The notes beneath the pieces are model-generated. The model worked only from the letters and a program-made list of their open reading frames with translations. It made no database searches and was not told the DNA's origin. DNA of 64,000 bases from BOG-908 sp963751795. Lineage in GTDB: Bacteria; Pseudomonadota; Alphaproteobacteria; Acetobacterales; Acetobacteraceae. The translations under genes were made by a program, and so were the position numbers. This document shows, in pieces, positions 18,028-27,612 of the stretch. Location: assembly GCA_963751795.1 (NCBI GenBank), contig CAVVVI010000004.1, forward strand, positions 62,001-126,000, read 5' to 3'. The first letter of the stretch is position 1, and every line of letters begins with the position of its first letter.

Positions 18028-19728
18028 TCATGCCGCCCGCACGTTGGCCAGGAACGCCTGCACCTCCCGATCCAGCTGCCCAGCGCGTTGTGAGACGTCG
18101 GACGCAGCCTGCTGCACGGCGTCGGATGCCCGGCCGGTGCTGTCGGCGGCGTGCACCAGGATGCCCATGTCGGTGCTCACGCGATCCGTTCCCTGCGCCG
18201 CCATCTGCACGCTGCACGCAATCTCCGCGGTCGCCTGGCCCTGCTGCTCCACGGCGGCCGCCACGGTGTCGGCCACGGTGCTGATCTCGCCGATGCGCCC
18301 GGAAATGATGGCGATAGAGCCCACGACCGTCTGCGTGGCGTGCTGGAGTTCGCGGATCTGCTGGGCAATCTCCTCGGTGGCGCGCTGCGTCTGCCCGGCC
18401 AGGCTTTTTACCTCGCCCGCCACCACGGCAAAGCCGCGGCCGGCCTCGCCGGCGCGGGCAGCCTCGATCGTGGCGTTCAGCGCCAGCAGGTTCGTCTGCC
18501 CGGCGATCTTGGCGATCAGACCCACCACGGCGCCGATCCGCCGCGCGCCTTCGGCCAGCGCTTCGACGGCCGCGTTGGTCTGCGCCGCCTCGGCCACCGT
18601 GCGGCGCGTGGTCGTAGCCGCGTGGCCGACCAGGCGGTCGATCTCGGCGATGGAGGCGGAAAGCTGCGTGGCCGCGGCGGCAACCGAGGCGACGCTGCCA
18701 CCGGCCTCGCCGGCCTGCTGGGCCGCCGCCGTGGCATGATCGCGGGCTTCCACGGCAACCGCGCCCATACTCTCGGCGGTCCGGGTCAGCGTGCACGCGC
18801 TCTGTCCCAACTGGCCGCTCAGCTGACCGACGCGCTGTTCGAATTCGCCGGCAAGGGCATCCAGGCGGGTCGCACGCGCGCTGCGCTGTGCGGCCACCGC
18901 GCGCTCGCTGGCCTGCGCCTGGGCGCTGGCGGCCAGCGCCTGCTTGAACACGTCCAGCGCCCTGGCCATCTGGCCCACCTCATCGCGCCTCTGTATCGCC
19001 GGGATCGCAACCGTCAGATCGTGCTCGGCCAGACGCCGCATGCTGCCGGTGAGGCTGCGCAACGGTGCCACTACCGTGCGCATGACCAGCCAGACCGAGA
19101 CCAGGGCGACGACGAGCGCCGAAGCCAGCGTGGCCAGGATGACGGACCGGCCGCTCCTGCACGCGGCATCGGCCCGGAATGCCGCGGTTTCGGCTTGCAC
19201 GCGCTCGAAATCCAGCAGGTTTTGCAACGTCGTGGCCAAGGGCGCCTCGATCGGCTTGACCGTGGCCAGATAGGCCGAACGGGCCGCGAGCGGATCCTGC
19301 GCGTCGGCCAGCAGCGTGTGCACGTGGTCCGCCTGATCGGAAAACTCGGCCCAGGCATCCTGGGCCTGCTGCAGCAGCCGGCGCTCCTGGGCGGAACTGG
19401 CCAGCGCCTGCAGGCGTGGCCCCTCATGCTCGAGCAGGTCGGCGTTGAGGCGCATGGCGGTGGCGAGCCGTTCCAGCTGCGGCGCATCGCCCGGATCGAT
19501 GAGTGCGCGCAGCAACAGCAGCTCGTAATCGCGCACGCTGGCCCGCAGGCTGACGGCGGCATCGCGCTTGAGGAACACTGTGCGAACGATCTGCTGCATG
19601 CTGGATTGCAGCGTCGCGAAACGCGACAGGCTCGTCAGTCCGATAACGGCGGCCATCAGGAGCATGACCGCGAAAGCGGCCAGGATCTTGTGGCGGATCA
19701 TGGGGGCGGGCAGGCGGGGGACTGTCAT
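18028..19728 (-). CDS. Methyl-accepting chemotaxis protein
   Basis: 566 residues. TM1 about 14-34, periplasmic four-helix-bundle type sensor about 35-190 (Leu/Ala/Arg-rich), TM2 about 196-216, HAMP about 217-270 (VAPLRSLTGSMRRLAEHDLTV), then a long coiled-coil signalling domain with the hairpin tip KIAGQTNLLALNATIEAARAGE AGRGFAVVA split across two heptads. It would sense a periplasmic ligand and control CheA. An internal ATG at 19701 (MIRHKIL) is an alternative start that places the membrane helix right at the N-terminus. No C-terminal pentapeptide for CheR binding. No other chemotaxis gene is nearby. Confidence 0.93.
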   Translation of the reverse strand: MTVPRLPAPMIRHKILAAFAVMLLMAAVIGLTSLSRFATLQSSMQQIVRTVFLKRDAAVSLRASVRDYELLLLRALIDPGDAPQLERLATAMRLNADLLEHEGPRLQALASSAQERRLLQQAQDAWAEFSDQADHVHTLLADAQDPLAARSAYLATVKPIEAPLATTLQNLLDFERVQAETAAFRADAACRSGRSVILATLASALVVALVSVWLVMRTVVAPLRSLTGSMRRLAEHDLTVAIPAIQRRDEVGQMARALDVFKQALAASAQAQASERAVAAQRSARATRLDALAGEFEQRVGQLSGQLGQSACTLTRTAESMGAVAVEARDHATAAAQQAGEAGGSVASVAAAATQLSASIAEIDRLVGHAATTTRRTVAEAAQTNAAVEALAEGARRIGAVVGLIAKIAGQTNLLALNATIEAARAGEAGRGFAVVAGEVKSLAGQTQRATEEIAQQIRELQHATQTVVGSIAIISGRIGEISTVADTVAAAVEQQGQATAEIACSVQMAAQGTDRVSTDMGILVHAADSTGRASDAVQQAASDVSQRAGQLDREVQAFLANVRAA

Positions 19729-19891
19729 TCACGCGAGGTTGGCGGATCGACGTGAAGGAAGGCTTTCCGACTCGCCGCGCAATGTGCGCAGAATGGCAAA
19801 ACCGTATTGGGTCATGACCGTTATGGTTGCCAATCCATACCTGCCGGTGCTCCCTCCGGAAGGCTGAACTCACACGACGACGGAGAAAGCG

Positions 19892-20314
19892 ATGTCCAAG
19901 GCACCGGCTAAGAGCAGCACCGCGGCCAAGAAGCCGGCCAAGCACGAGGACGAGGCAGCACAAGCTGCCGCCAAGCCCGCGGCGACCAAAGCGGCCGCAA
20001 AGCCGAAGGCCGCCGCGAAGAAAGAGGCCGCACCGAAGGGCGCCAAGGTCGAAAAGCCGAAGGACGGCGCCAAGCCGAACGCGCTGCAGCAGCCGTTGCA
20101 GCCCTCGGCCGAGCTGGCCGCCATCGTGGGTGCGGGGACGATGGCCCGCGGCGAGGTGGTCAGCAAGGTGTGGGTGTATATCAAGGAACACAAGCTGCAG
20201 AACCCCGATGACGGCCGCGAGATACTGGCCGACGAGAAGCTGCAGAAAGTGTTCGGCAAGCCCAAGGTGACGATGTTCGAGATGAACAAGTATCTCGCTG
20301 CGCACCTGAGCTGA
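19892..20314 (+). CDS. SWIB/MDM2-domain protein with histone-like basic tail
   Basis: 140 residues in two parts. Residues 1-65 are a low-complexity Lys/Ala/Pro tail like a histone H1 C-terminus (repeated AAKPKAAAKK type units). Residues 66-140 are a SWIB domain: LQPSAELAAIVG, GEVVSKVWVYIKEHKLQNPD, and KVFGKPKVTMFEMNKYLAAHL. SWIB is mainly a eukaryotic chromatin-remodelling domain but occurs in chlamydiae and some proteobacteria. The tail could bind DNA nonspecifically, so a nucleoid role is a reasonable inference. Ribosome site GGAGAAAG lies 3 bases before the ATG. Single-gene unit between the divergent chemotaxis receptor and the convergent mutS. Confidence 0.88.
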   Translation: MSKAPAKSSTAAKKPAKHEDEAAQAAAKPAATKAAAKPKAAAKKEAAPKGAKVEKPKDGAKPNALQQPLQPSAELAAIVGAGTMARGEVVSKVWVYIKEHKLQNPDDGREILADEKLQKVFGKPKVTMFEMNKYLAAHLS

Positions 20315-20322
20315 GGCACATG

Positions 20323-20356
20323 GCTGAGCGGCCGGCAGCCTAGCCAGCCGCTCAGC
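20323..20356. terminator. 10-bp inverted repeat between SWIB gene and mutS
   Basis: GCTGAGCGGC at 20323-20332 pairs with GCCGCTCAGC at 20347-20356; the 14-base loop can extend the stem by GGC/GCC after one mismatch. It lies between two convergent stops, which fits a bidirectional terminator, though no U tract follows. Confidence 0.6.
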
Positions 20357-20385
20357 ACCTCCCTCGGTGCGCGCCGGCGCCGCCC

Positions 20386-23001
20386 TCAGCTGCTGTCCGT
20401 CATCGCCTTCAACTCGTAGATGAGTGCCAGGGCCTCGCGGGCTGTTAGGCTGTCGGCTTCGACAGCGGCCAGCCTCGCCCGGATCGGGTCCGGCGGTGCG
20501 GCTTCCGGCGTGGTGGCAAACAGCGGCAGATCGGCGATCACCGGCGCCCGGCCGCGCTCGAGCGCGGCCAGCAGCACGCCGGCGCGGCTGACGACGTTGG
20601 CGGGCACTCCAGCCAGCCGGCTGACATGCACGCCCCAGCTGCGGCCCGCGGCACCCTCGGCCACCTCGTGCAAAAAGATCACGTCGCCGCGCCACTCGCG
20701 CACCCTCATCATGTGCGGGCGCAGGCGCGGCAGCGTCTCGGTCAGGCGCGCCAGTTCGTGAAAATGCGTGGCGAATACGGTGCGGCAGCGGATCTGGCTG
20801 TGCAGCGCCTCGAGCACCGCCCAGGCGATCGCCAACCCGTCCAGCGTGGCGGTGCCGCGCCCGATCTCGTCAACGATCACCAGGCTGCGCGGGCCGGCCT
20901 GATGCAGGATCGCCGCCGTCTCGATCATCTCCACCATGAAGGTCGAACGGCCGCGCGCCAGTTCGTCGGCCGCACCCACACGGCTGAACAAGCGGTCGAT
21001 GATGCCGATCCGCACGGCGGCGGCCGGCACCGGCAGCCCGGCCTGCGCCAGGATGGCAATCAGGGCGTTCTGCCGCAGATAGGTCGATTTGCCGGCCATG
21101 TTGGGCCCGGTCAGCAGTAGCAGGCGGCGTTCCGGCGACAGGTCGCAATCGTTGGGGACAAACGCCGCGCTGCCGGCGAGCGCCGACTGCACCACGGGAT
21201 GGCGCCCGCCGGTGACGCAGAAAGCGTCGGTTTCGGTCACTTCGGGCCGGCACCATTGCCCGCCTTCGGCCAGGCGCGCGCAGGATTGCAGCACGTCGAG
21301 CAACGCCAGTGCGTCGGCGGCGCCGGCGATCGGGTCCGCGGCCTCGATCGCCGCGGCAAACAGGGCGTCGAGCACCGCGCGCTCCCGCGCCTGGGCCCGG
21401 CCGGCTGCCTCGCTAATGCGGCGGTCCAGTTCGGAAAGCTCGGGCAGCGTGAACCGCGCGCCGTTCGCCATGCCCTGCCGCAGCGTCAGCTCCGGAAACG
21501 CCCGCAGCGCCTCGACGGCGGCGGCGGGCGCTTCGATCACGTAGCCGAGCTGGGCGTGGTGCCTGATCCTGAGCGCGGCGACCCCGAAACGCTGCGCGTA
21601 ATCCAGCTGCCGGGCGCTCACCACGCGGCGGCTGTCGTCGCGCAGGGCGCACTCGGCATCCAGTTCGCCGTCGTAGCCGGCTGCGATCACCCCGCCCTCG
21701 TTCAACCGCGCGGGGAGCGGGTCGGCCAGCGCACGCGCCAGCAGGGCCGAGAGCGCCGGCACCACATCCAGCGCCGCGCGCGCATCGATCAGCAGCTTCG
21801 GGCATGGGCCGTCGAGCGTTGCGGCGCAGGCCGCGGCGGCGTTGAGGCCGAGGCGGATGGCGGCAAGATCGCGCGGCGTGCCGCGGGCCAGGCTGATGCG
21901 GCCCAGCGCACGCAGCATGTCGGGCACGCCGCGCAATGCCGCACGCAACGTGCCCAGGCGGCCCGGCTGGGCGATCAGCCAGGTCCAGCCATCCTGCCGC
22001 GCGGCGATAGCGGCCGGGTCCATCAGCGGGGCGGCGATCCAGCCGGCCAGCAGGCGTGCGCCGGAAGCGCTCAGCGTGCGGGTCACGCTGGCCGCCAAGG
22101 TCAGCGCCGTGGTGCCGTCGCGCGCGCGCAGCAATTCCAGGCTCGCGCGGGTGGCCGCATCCATCGCCATCTGGCCGCCCGCGCCGACCGAGGCCGGATG
22201 GGAGAGGCGCGGCATGCGGCCGGCCTGGGTGAGGCGGATGTAATCGAGCGCCAGCGCGCCGGCGGCGGCCTCGGCATCAGTGAAGGTGCCGAACGCATCG
22301 AGGCTGGCTGCACCGAACGCCTCGGCCAGGCGCTGGCGTGCGGCGTCGGCCGGCGCGGGTGCGCTGGCCGGCGCGCGGCGCGGCGCCCAATCGGCCAGCT
22401 TCACGCTGTCGGGTGCGAGGATCTCGGCCGGATCGAGGCGGCCCAGCAGAGCGGGCAGGGCCGCGTGGTCGGTCGGCGCCGTCTCGAACAGGCCCGTCGA
22501 AACGTCCAGCCAGGCCGCGCCCAAGGCACCGTTCGCTTCGGCCAGCGCGAGCAGCAGGTTGGGCCGGGTCGCGTCCAGTAGCGTATCGTCGGTCAGCGTG
22601 CCGGGCGTGATCACCCGGATCACGGCCCGCTTCAGCGGCGCCTTGCCGGCCCGCGCGCTGGCCGCCTCCATCTGCTCGACAATGGCCACGCGGAAGCCGC
22701 GGCGGATCAGCCGGGCGAGATAGGTGTCCGACGTGACGACCGGGACGCCGCACATGGGGATGGGGCTGCCGGCGTGTTCGCCGCGATGCGTCAGCGCGAT
22801 GTCGAGCGCGGTGGCGGCTGCCTGCGCATCGTCGAAGAACATCTCGTAGAAATCGCCCATGCGGAAGAACAGGAGCGCATCGGGGTGCTCGGCCTTGAAC
22901 GCAAACCACTGCGCCATGGCCGGCGAGGTTTTATCGGGCGGCTTCACGCGCGTGCCCTGCTGCGCCGCCGCCGCCGTCGAACCCGTATCGTCCGGCGGCA
23001 T
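20386..23001 (-). CDS. mutS: DNA mismatch repair protein MutS
   Basis: 871 residues, the usual MutS length. Mismatch-binding domain I with the phenylalanine-glutamate motif in FRMGDFYEMFFDDA near residue 45; connector, lever and clamp domains follow; ATPase with Walker A TGPNMAGKSTYLRQNA near 625 and Walker B VIVDEIGRGTATLDG near 705. It recognises mispairs and, with MutL, starts excision repair. Divergent from maeB across 212 bp. mutL is not in the window. Confidence 0.98.
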   Translation of the reverse strand: MPPDDTGSTAAAAQQGTRVKPPDKTSPAMAQWFAFKAEHPDALLFFRMGDFYEMFFDDAQAAATALDIALTHRGEHAGSPIPMCGVPVVTSDTYLARLIRRGFRVAIVEQMEAASARAGKAPLKRAVIRVITPGTLTDDTLLDATRPNLLLALAEANGALGAAWLDVSTGLFETAPTDHAALPALLGRLDPAEILAPDSVKLADWAPRRAPASAPAPADAARQRLAEAFGAASLDAFGTFTDAEAAAGALALDYIRLTQAGRMPRLSHPASVGAGGQMAMDAATRASLELLRARDGTTALTLAASVTRTLSASGARLLAGWIAAPLMDPAAIAARQDGWTWLIAQPGRLGTLRAALRGVPDMLRALGRISLARGTPRDLAAIRLGLNAAAACAATLDGPCPKLLIDARAALDVVPALSALLARALADPLPARLNEGGVIAAGYDGELDAECALRDDSRRVVSARQLDYAQRFGVAALRIRHHAQLGYVIEAPAAAVEALRAFPELTLRQGMANGARFTLPELSELDRRISEAAGRAQARERAVLDALFAAAIEAADPIAGAADALALLDVLQSCARLAEGGQWCRPEVTETDAFCVTGGRHPVVQSALAGSAAFVPNDCDLSPERRLLLLTGPNMAGKSTYLRQNALIAILAQAGLPVPAAAVRIGIIDRLFSRVGAADELARGRSTFMVEMIETAAILHQAGPRSLVIVDEIGRGTATLDGLAIAWAVLEALHSQIRCRTVFATHFHELARLTETLPRLRPHMMRVREWRGDVIFLHEVAEGAAGRSWGVHVSRLAGVPANVVSRAGVLLAALERGRAPVIADLPLFATTPEAAPPDPIRARLAAVEADSLTAREALALIYELKAMTDSS

Positions 23002-23213
23002 CGCCGCAGCGCCTAGCGACGCCCCGCTCCCGATCTACCGGCGGCGAGGGCAGGCCGGCGTCTCGGCGCGGCGGTGAAGGGAGGACGGCTCGCGGCGGGC
23101 GTGTCGGTCATGCAGCAGGCTAGCGCGTCCGCGCCGTATGGAAAACCGGCTCGCCTTGCCATCGCTCCGCAACCCGGCTCATCTGGCCGCCGAACCGGGA
23201 GCGCTCCACCACG

Positions 23214-25484
23214 ATGGCAGACAGCGAAGCGGCCAGCGCGCGCATCACCGCCGAGGAAGCTCTGGCCCTGCACGCCTCCGGCCGGCCGGGCAAGCTGGAG
23301 ACGCGGATCAGCAAGCCGCTGACCACGGCACGCGACCTCAGCCTCGCCTATTCGCCCGGCGTCGCCGAGCCCTGCCTGCGCATCGCCGCCGATCCCGCGC
23401 TGGCGTACGAATACACCACGCGCGGCAACATGGTCGCGGTGATTTCCAATGGCACGGCCGTGCTGGGGCTGGGTAATCTCGGTGCGCTGGCCAGCAAGCC
23501 GGTGATGGAAGGCAAGGTCGCGCTGTTCAAGCGCTTTGCCGACATCGACGGCATCGACCTCGAGATCGCCACCGAAGACATCGATGCCTTCGTCAATTGC
23601 GTGCGCTATCTCGGCCCGGGTTTCGGCGGCATCAACCTCGAGGACATTCGCGCGCCGGAATGCTTCATCATCGAGCAGCGGCTGCGCGAGCTCATGGATA
23701 TTCCGGTGTTCCACGACGATCAGCACGGCACCGCCATCGTGGCCGCCGCCGGGCTGATCAACGCGTGCCACCTTACCGATCGCGATCTCGCCGACACCAG
23801 GCTGGTGGTCAACGGCGCAGGTGCGGCGGCCATTGCCTGCGTGGAACTGATCAAGGCGATGGGCGGCCGGCCGGAAAATATCATCCTGTGCGACACCAAG
23901 GGCGTGGTGCATCGCGATCGGCAGGACCTCAATCAATGGAAATCCGCCCATGCGTCGGACACCAAGGCGCGTACCTTGGCGCAGGCGCTGGAAGGCGCGC
24001 ACGCGGTGTTCGGCTTATCGGTAAGGGGTGCGATCACCCAGGAGATGGTGCGCGGCATGACCGGCCGGCCGGTGATCTTCGCCATGGCCAACCCCGATCC
24101 GGAGATCACGCCCGAGGAGGCGCGCGCTGCCAGTCCGGACGCCATCATCGCCACCGGGCGCAGCGACTATCCCAACCAGGTCAACAACGTTTTGGGCTTC
24201 CCTTACATCTTCCGCGGCGCGCTCGATGTGCGGGCCAGCACCATCAACGAGCCGATGAAGATCGCCGCGGCACAGGCGCTGGCCGCCCTGGCGCGCGAGG
24301 ACGTGCCCGACGAGGTGCACGCCGCCAGCGCCCGCCAGCTCCGCTTCGGGCCCGACTACATCATACCGAACGCGTTCGATCCGCGGCTGATCTTCCGCAT
24401 CCCGCCAGCCGTGGCGCGCGCGGCCATGGACAGCGGCGTCGCGCGGCGCGCGCTGCCCGATCTGCGCCGCTACACGCGCGAACTCTCCGGCCGGCTCGAC
24501 CCGACCGCCAACGCGCTCGACATGATCATGGAGAGCGTGCGCGCCGCGCCGCAGAAAGTCGTGTTCGCGGAAGGCGAGGAAGAGAAGATCGTGCGCGCCG
24601 CGATCGACTTCACGCGCCGCGGTTTCGGCAGTGCGGTGCTGGTGGGGCGCGACGACCGCGTGCAGGCCGTGCTCGCCAAATTGGGCATGCGCCTGCCGGA
24701 CGGGATTGAAATCCACAACGCTCGGGTCTCGCACGACAATGCGCGCTACACCGATCTGCTCTACGCGCGCCTGCAGCGGCGCGGCTATCTGCACCGCGAC
24801 GTGCAGCGCCTCGTCAACCAGGACCGCAACGTGTTCGCCGCGGCCATGCTGGCCTCCGGCGATGCCGACGCGATGGTGACGGGCCTGACGCGCGCGCGTT
24901 CGGTGTGCCTGGATGCGATCAATATGGCGATCGACCCGGCGCCTGACCGCATTGCGTTCGGGCTGACGATGATGCTGGGCACGCGCGAGACGATCTTCGT
25001 GGCCGATACGCTGATGCATGAGCGGCCGTCACCGCGCGTGCTGGCCGACATCGCCGAGGGCGCCGCTGCCCATGCGCGCCGCTTGGGTGCCGAACCGCGC
25101 GTGGCGCTGCTGTCGCACTCCACGTTCGGCCAGCCGATGCACGCGACCGTCCACGGCATCCGCGAAGCCGTGGCCATCCTCGATGCCCGCGGCGTGGATT
25201 TCGAGTTCGACGGCGACATGTCACCCGACGTCGCGCTCGAGCCCTCGATTCGCGCGCTCTACCCGTTCTGCCGGCTGACGGGCAATGCCAACGTGCTGGT
25301 GATGCCCGGGCTGCATTCGGCCCATATCGTCAGCCGGCTGGCGCCGCGGCTGGGCGGCGGCAGCTCCATCGGGCCGCTGCTGCTGGGCATGTCGCGGGCG
25401 GTGCAGCTGGTTGCGATGGATGCCACGGTCAGCATCATCGTCGACATGGCGGCACTGGCGGCGCATCAGGCCGCGGAACGCTAG
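23214..25484 (+). CDS. maeB: NADP-dependent malic enzyme with phosphotransacetylase-like domain
   Basis: 756 residues in the MaeB two-domain layout. Residues 1-~420 are malic enzyme: YSPGVAEPCLRIAADP near 45, EDIRAPECF and FHDDQHGTA near 145-170, and the Rossmann motif VVNGAGAAAIACVELI near 197. Residues ~435-756 are phosphotransacetylase-like (VVFAEGEEEKIVRAA, TGLTRARSVCLDAI). It decarboxylates malate to pyruvate with NADP; the C-terminal domain is regulatory in characterised homologues (acetyl-CoA inhibition) and usually lacks transacetylase activity. Monocistronic from spacing, convergent with the next small gene. Confidence 0.95.
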   Translation: MADSEAASARITAEEALALHASGRPGKLETRISKPLTTARDLSLAYSPGVAEPCLRIAADPALAYEYTTRGNMVAVISNGTAVLGLGNLGALASKPVMEGKVALFKRFADIDGIDLEIATEDIDAFVNCVRYLGPGFGGINLEDIRAPECFIIEQRLRELMDIPVFHDDQHGTAIVAAAGLINACHLTDRDLADTRLVVNGAGAAAIACVELIKAMGGRPENIILCDTKGVVHRDRQDLNQWKSAHASDTKARTLAQALEGAHAVFGLSVRGAITQEMVRGMTGRPVIFAMANPDPEITPEEARAASPDAIIATGRSDYPNQVNNVLGFPYIFRGALDVRASTINEPMKIAAAQALAALAREDVPDEVHAASARQLRFGPDYIIPNAFDPRLIFRIPPAVARAAMDSGVARRALPDLRRYTRELSGRLDPTANALDMIMESVRAAPQKVVFAEGEEEKIVRAAIDFTRRGFGSAVLVGRDDRVQAVLAKLGMRLPDGIEIHNARVSHDNARYTDLLYARLQRRGYLHRDVQRLVNQDRNVFAAAMLASGDADAMVTGLTRARSVCLDAINMAIDPAPDRIAFGLTMMLGTRETIFVADTLMHERPSPRVLADIAEGAAAHARRLGAEPRVALLSHSTFGQPMHATVHGIREAVAILDARGVDFEFDGDMSPDVALEPSIRALYPFCRLTGNANVLVMPGLHSAHIVSRLAPRLGGGSSIGPLLLGMSRAVQLVAMDATVSIIVDMAALAAHQAAER

Positions 25485-25494
25485 GCCGGCAAGC

Positions 25495-25635
25495 CTAGCA
25501 GCGCGGATGGCCGTGCGTGACCACGTCCTGCACGCGCGGGATCAGCAACGCGCCGAACACCACGGCGCCAAGCGCCAAGATGCCCACGCCCTCCAAAGGA
25601 TGCGCAAGCAGCCACGTCAAACCAGCATCGAGCAC
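25495..25635 (-). CDS. 46-residue single-span membrane protein, unknown
   Basis: GTG start at 25635 with AGGAGG five bases upstream, one of the strongest ribosome sites in the window. The product is a short N-terminus (VLDAGLTWLLAHPLEGVG), one hydrophobic helix (ILALGAVVFGALLI, residues about 19-32) and a short His-containing tail ending in VVTHGHPRC. It lies 100 bp downstream of the lpxL-type gene on the same strand, so it may be the last gene of the lipid operon or have its own promoter. No family recognised. The ribosome site and membrane helix are the evidence that it is real. Confidence 0.55.
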   Translation of the reverse strand: MLDAGLTWLLAHPLEGVGILALGAVVFGALLIPRVQDVVTHGHPRC

Positions 25636-25735
25636 ATTTCCCTCCTGCGCGTCCGTTGCAGCGACAGGGCGACGATAAGGCGGGGCGGGGCGGCGTGTCA
25701 CTTATAATGTTGCGCCGCACTGCAACACAGCTTGC

Positions 25736-26635
25736 TTATAGTTTCGGTGTATCTTGTTTCGGCCAACGGCGGTGCAGCCACAGCCAGCTCGCGGGATCGG
25801 CGCGTATCCAGCGCTCCAGCGTGTCGTTGATCGCCTGCGTCAACGCGGCAATGGTGGCGGTGCGATCGGCGCCGGCCGGCATCGGCAGCGGCGGCTCGAT
25901 GATCAGGCGCAACCGGGCCGGGCCCACGCGCTGCGCCAGCACGGGCACCAGCGGGCAGCGGAAATGCACGGCGAAGCTGGCCGCGGCAGGGGCCGTCATG
26001 GCCGTCCGTCCGAAGAAGCGCGCGGCGATGCCGTCATTCTGCTTCTGGTCCACCAGCATGGCCAGGTAGCCGCCGCGCCCGAGATGGCCCAGCGCCTGGC
26101 GCGCCCCGGCCGTGCCCTTGGCGAACAGCTTGGGCGCGCCGCCCGCCTCCTGCGTGCGCAGGCCGGTGATCAGCGCATCCACCTGGCGGTTGCGGGCCGC
26201 ACGATAGAAGCTCGCCATCGGCAGGCCGTAATGCGCGGCGGCGCGCGGCAGGATCTCCCAATTGCCGATATGGCCGGAGAAGAAGATTACCGGCCCACCT
26301 TGCGCCTTCAGCGTGGCAAGCACGTCCTCGCCCACCACCTCCCAGCCTGGGCCCGCCACGGTCGCGTGCGGCAGGCGGCCCACATGCGGCAGCTCGCCCA
26401 TGGTGCGGCCGAGCTGCTCCCACACGCCGCGCACGACCCGCCGGCGCGCGGCCGCATCCAGCTCCGGCAAGGACGCGGCCAGGTTGGCATGCGCCACGCG
26501 GGAGACGGGCAACCACGGCCCCAGCGCTGCCGCCACGCTGCCGGCGAGGTTGGAGGCCGCCGCCGGCCCGAGCGCGCCGAGGCCGCGGATCAGTGCCGCC
26601 ACCAGCGCCGCTTCCGCCCGCTCGGCCAGGCTCAC
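25736..26635 (-). CDS. Lipid A biosynthesis acyltransferase (LpxL/HtrB type)
   Basis: 299 residues. LABLAT family: the catalytic HxxxxD/E motif is visible as FFSGHIGNWE near residue 116, with YRAARN near 147 and DQKQNDGIAARFFG near 200. It would add a secondary acyl chain to Kdo-lipid A at the inner membrane. The GTG start at 26635 shares a GTGA with the lpxK stop, a 4-bp overlap, so translation is coupled. Acyl-chain choice (LpxL versus LpxM versus others) cannot be told from sequence, hence no specific symbol. Confidence 0.88.
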   Translation of the reverse strand: MSLAERAEAALVAALIRGLGALGPAAASNLAGSVAAALGPWLPVSRVAHANLAASLPELDAAARRRVVRGVWEQLGRTMGELPHVGRLPHATVAGPGWEVVGEDVLATLKAQGGPVIFFSGHIGNWEILPRAAAHYGLPMASFYRAARNRQVDALITGLRTQEAGGAPKLFAKGTAGARQALGHLGRGGYLAMLVDQKQNDGIAARFFGRTAMTAPAAASFAVHFRCPLVPVLAQRVGPARLRLIIEPPLPMPAGADRTATIAALTQAINDTLERWIRADPASWLWLHRRWPKQDTPKL

Positions 26636-27612
26636 CGCGCCACCACGCGCCCGAGCAGGGCGTCGGGCGCCCCCGCCTCGTCCCACGCGAGCGAGACGCC
26701 GACTGCCGTGATGCCGGCCCGCAGCTCCGGCGCGATGCGCACGAAATCCTTGGGCGTGGTCACCAGCAAGGCGCCTAGCCCGGCGGCTTCCTGGCGCAGA
26801 TAGGCCAGCTCGTCGTCGCCGAACCGGTGGTGATCGGCGAAGGGCCGGGTTGCGCGCACATCCAGGCCGGCCTGGGCCAACATGGTGAAGAACTTTGCCG
26901 GGCGGCCGATGCCGGCAAAGGCCAGCAGCCGGAAACCCGCCAGCGCCGCCACCTCGGTGCCGGGCTGCAGGCGGGCGCGCAGCACGGGCATGGGGGCCGG
27001 CAGCTGCGCCAGGGCGCCGGTGGCGTCCTCGCCGATCAGCACGGCGGCCATGCAGCGCGCGGCGGCGGCTTCCACCGGCTCGCGCAGCGGGCCGGCCGGC
27101 AGCACGCGGCCATTGCCGAAGCCGGCCGCGCCGTCGATCACCAGCAGGCCGCAATCCCGGGCCAGCGTCGGGTTCTGCAGCCCGTCATCCATCAGCAGCA
27201 CCTGGGCGCCTTCGGCCACCGCCAATCGGCCCGTGGCCGCACGGTCGGCACCCACCCAGGTCGGCGCACAGGCGGCCAGCAGCAGCGCCTCGTCGCCGAT
27301 CTCGGCCGCGCCGTGGCGGGCCGCGTCCGCACGCAGCGGGCCACGTGCGGTGCCGCCATGGCCGCGGGTGAGCAGGTGCACGCACAGGCCGCGCGCCTGC
27401 AGCCTTGCGGCCAAATCGAGCACCAGCGTGGTCTTGCCGGCGCCGCCGACGCCCGGGTTGCCGCAACAGATCACCGGCACCGGGGCGCGCCAGCCCGGCC
27501 GCGCCACCCGCCGGGCAGTGGCCCGCGCCACAACCGCGCTCGCCGGCGAGAGCAGCGCCGGCAGCAGCCGCCCGCCGCCATGCGCCCAGAACGCAGGTGC
27601 GGAGAGCGTCAT
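26632..27612 (-). CDS. lpxK: Tetraacyldisaccharide 4'-kinase
   Basis: 326 residues. Phosphorylates the 4' position of the lipid A disaccharide precursor. Walker A GNPGVGGAGKTTLVLDLA near residues 51-68, LTRGHGG near 80, LLMDDGLQNPTL near 140 and FGNGRVLPAGPLREP near 165 are diagnostic. An N-terminal hydrophobic stretch anchors it to the membrane. It overlaps the waaA stop by 4 bp upstream (ATGA) and the acyltransferase start by 4 bp downstream, so it is in the middle of a translationally coupled set. Confidence 0.94.
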   Translation of the reverse strand: MTLSAPAFWAHGGGRLLPALLSPASAVVARATARRVARPGWRAPVPVICCGNPGVGGAGKTTLVLDLAARLQARGLCVHLLTRGHGGTARGPLRADAARHGAAEIGDEALLLAACAPTWVGADRAATGRLAVAEGAQVLLMDDGLQNPTLARDCGLLVIDGAAGFGNGRVLPAGPLREPVEAAAARCMAAVLIGEDATGALAQLPAPMPVLRARLQPGTEVAALAGFRLLAFAGIGRPAKFFTMLAQAGLDVRATRPFADHHRFGDDELAYLRQEAAGLGALLVTTPKDFVRIAPELRAGITAVGVSLAWDEAGAPDALLGRVVAR

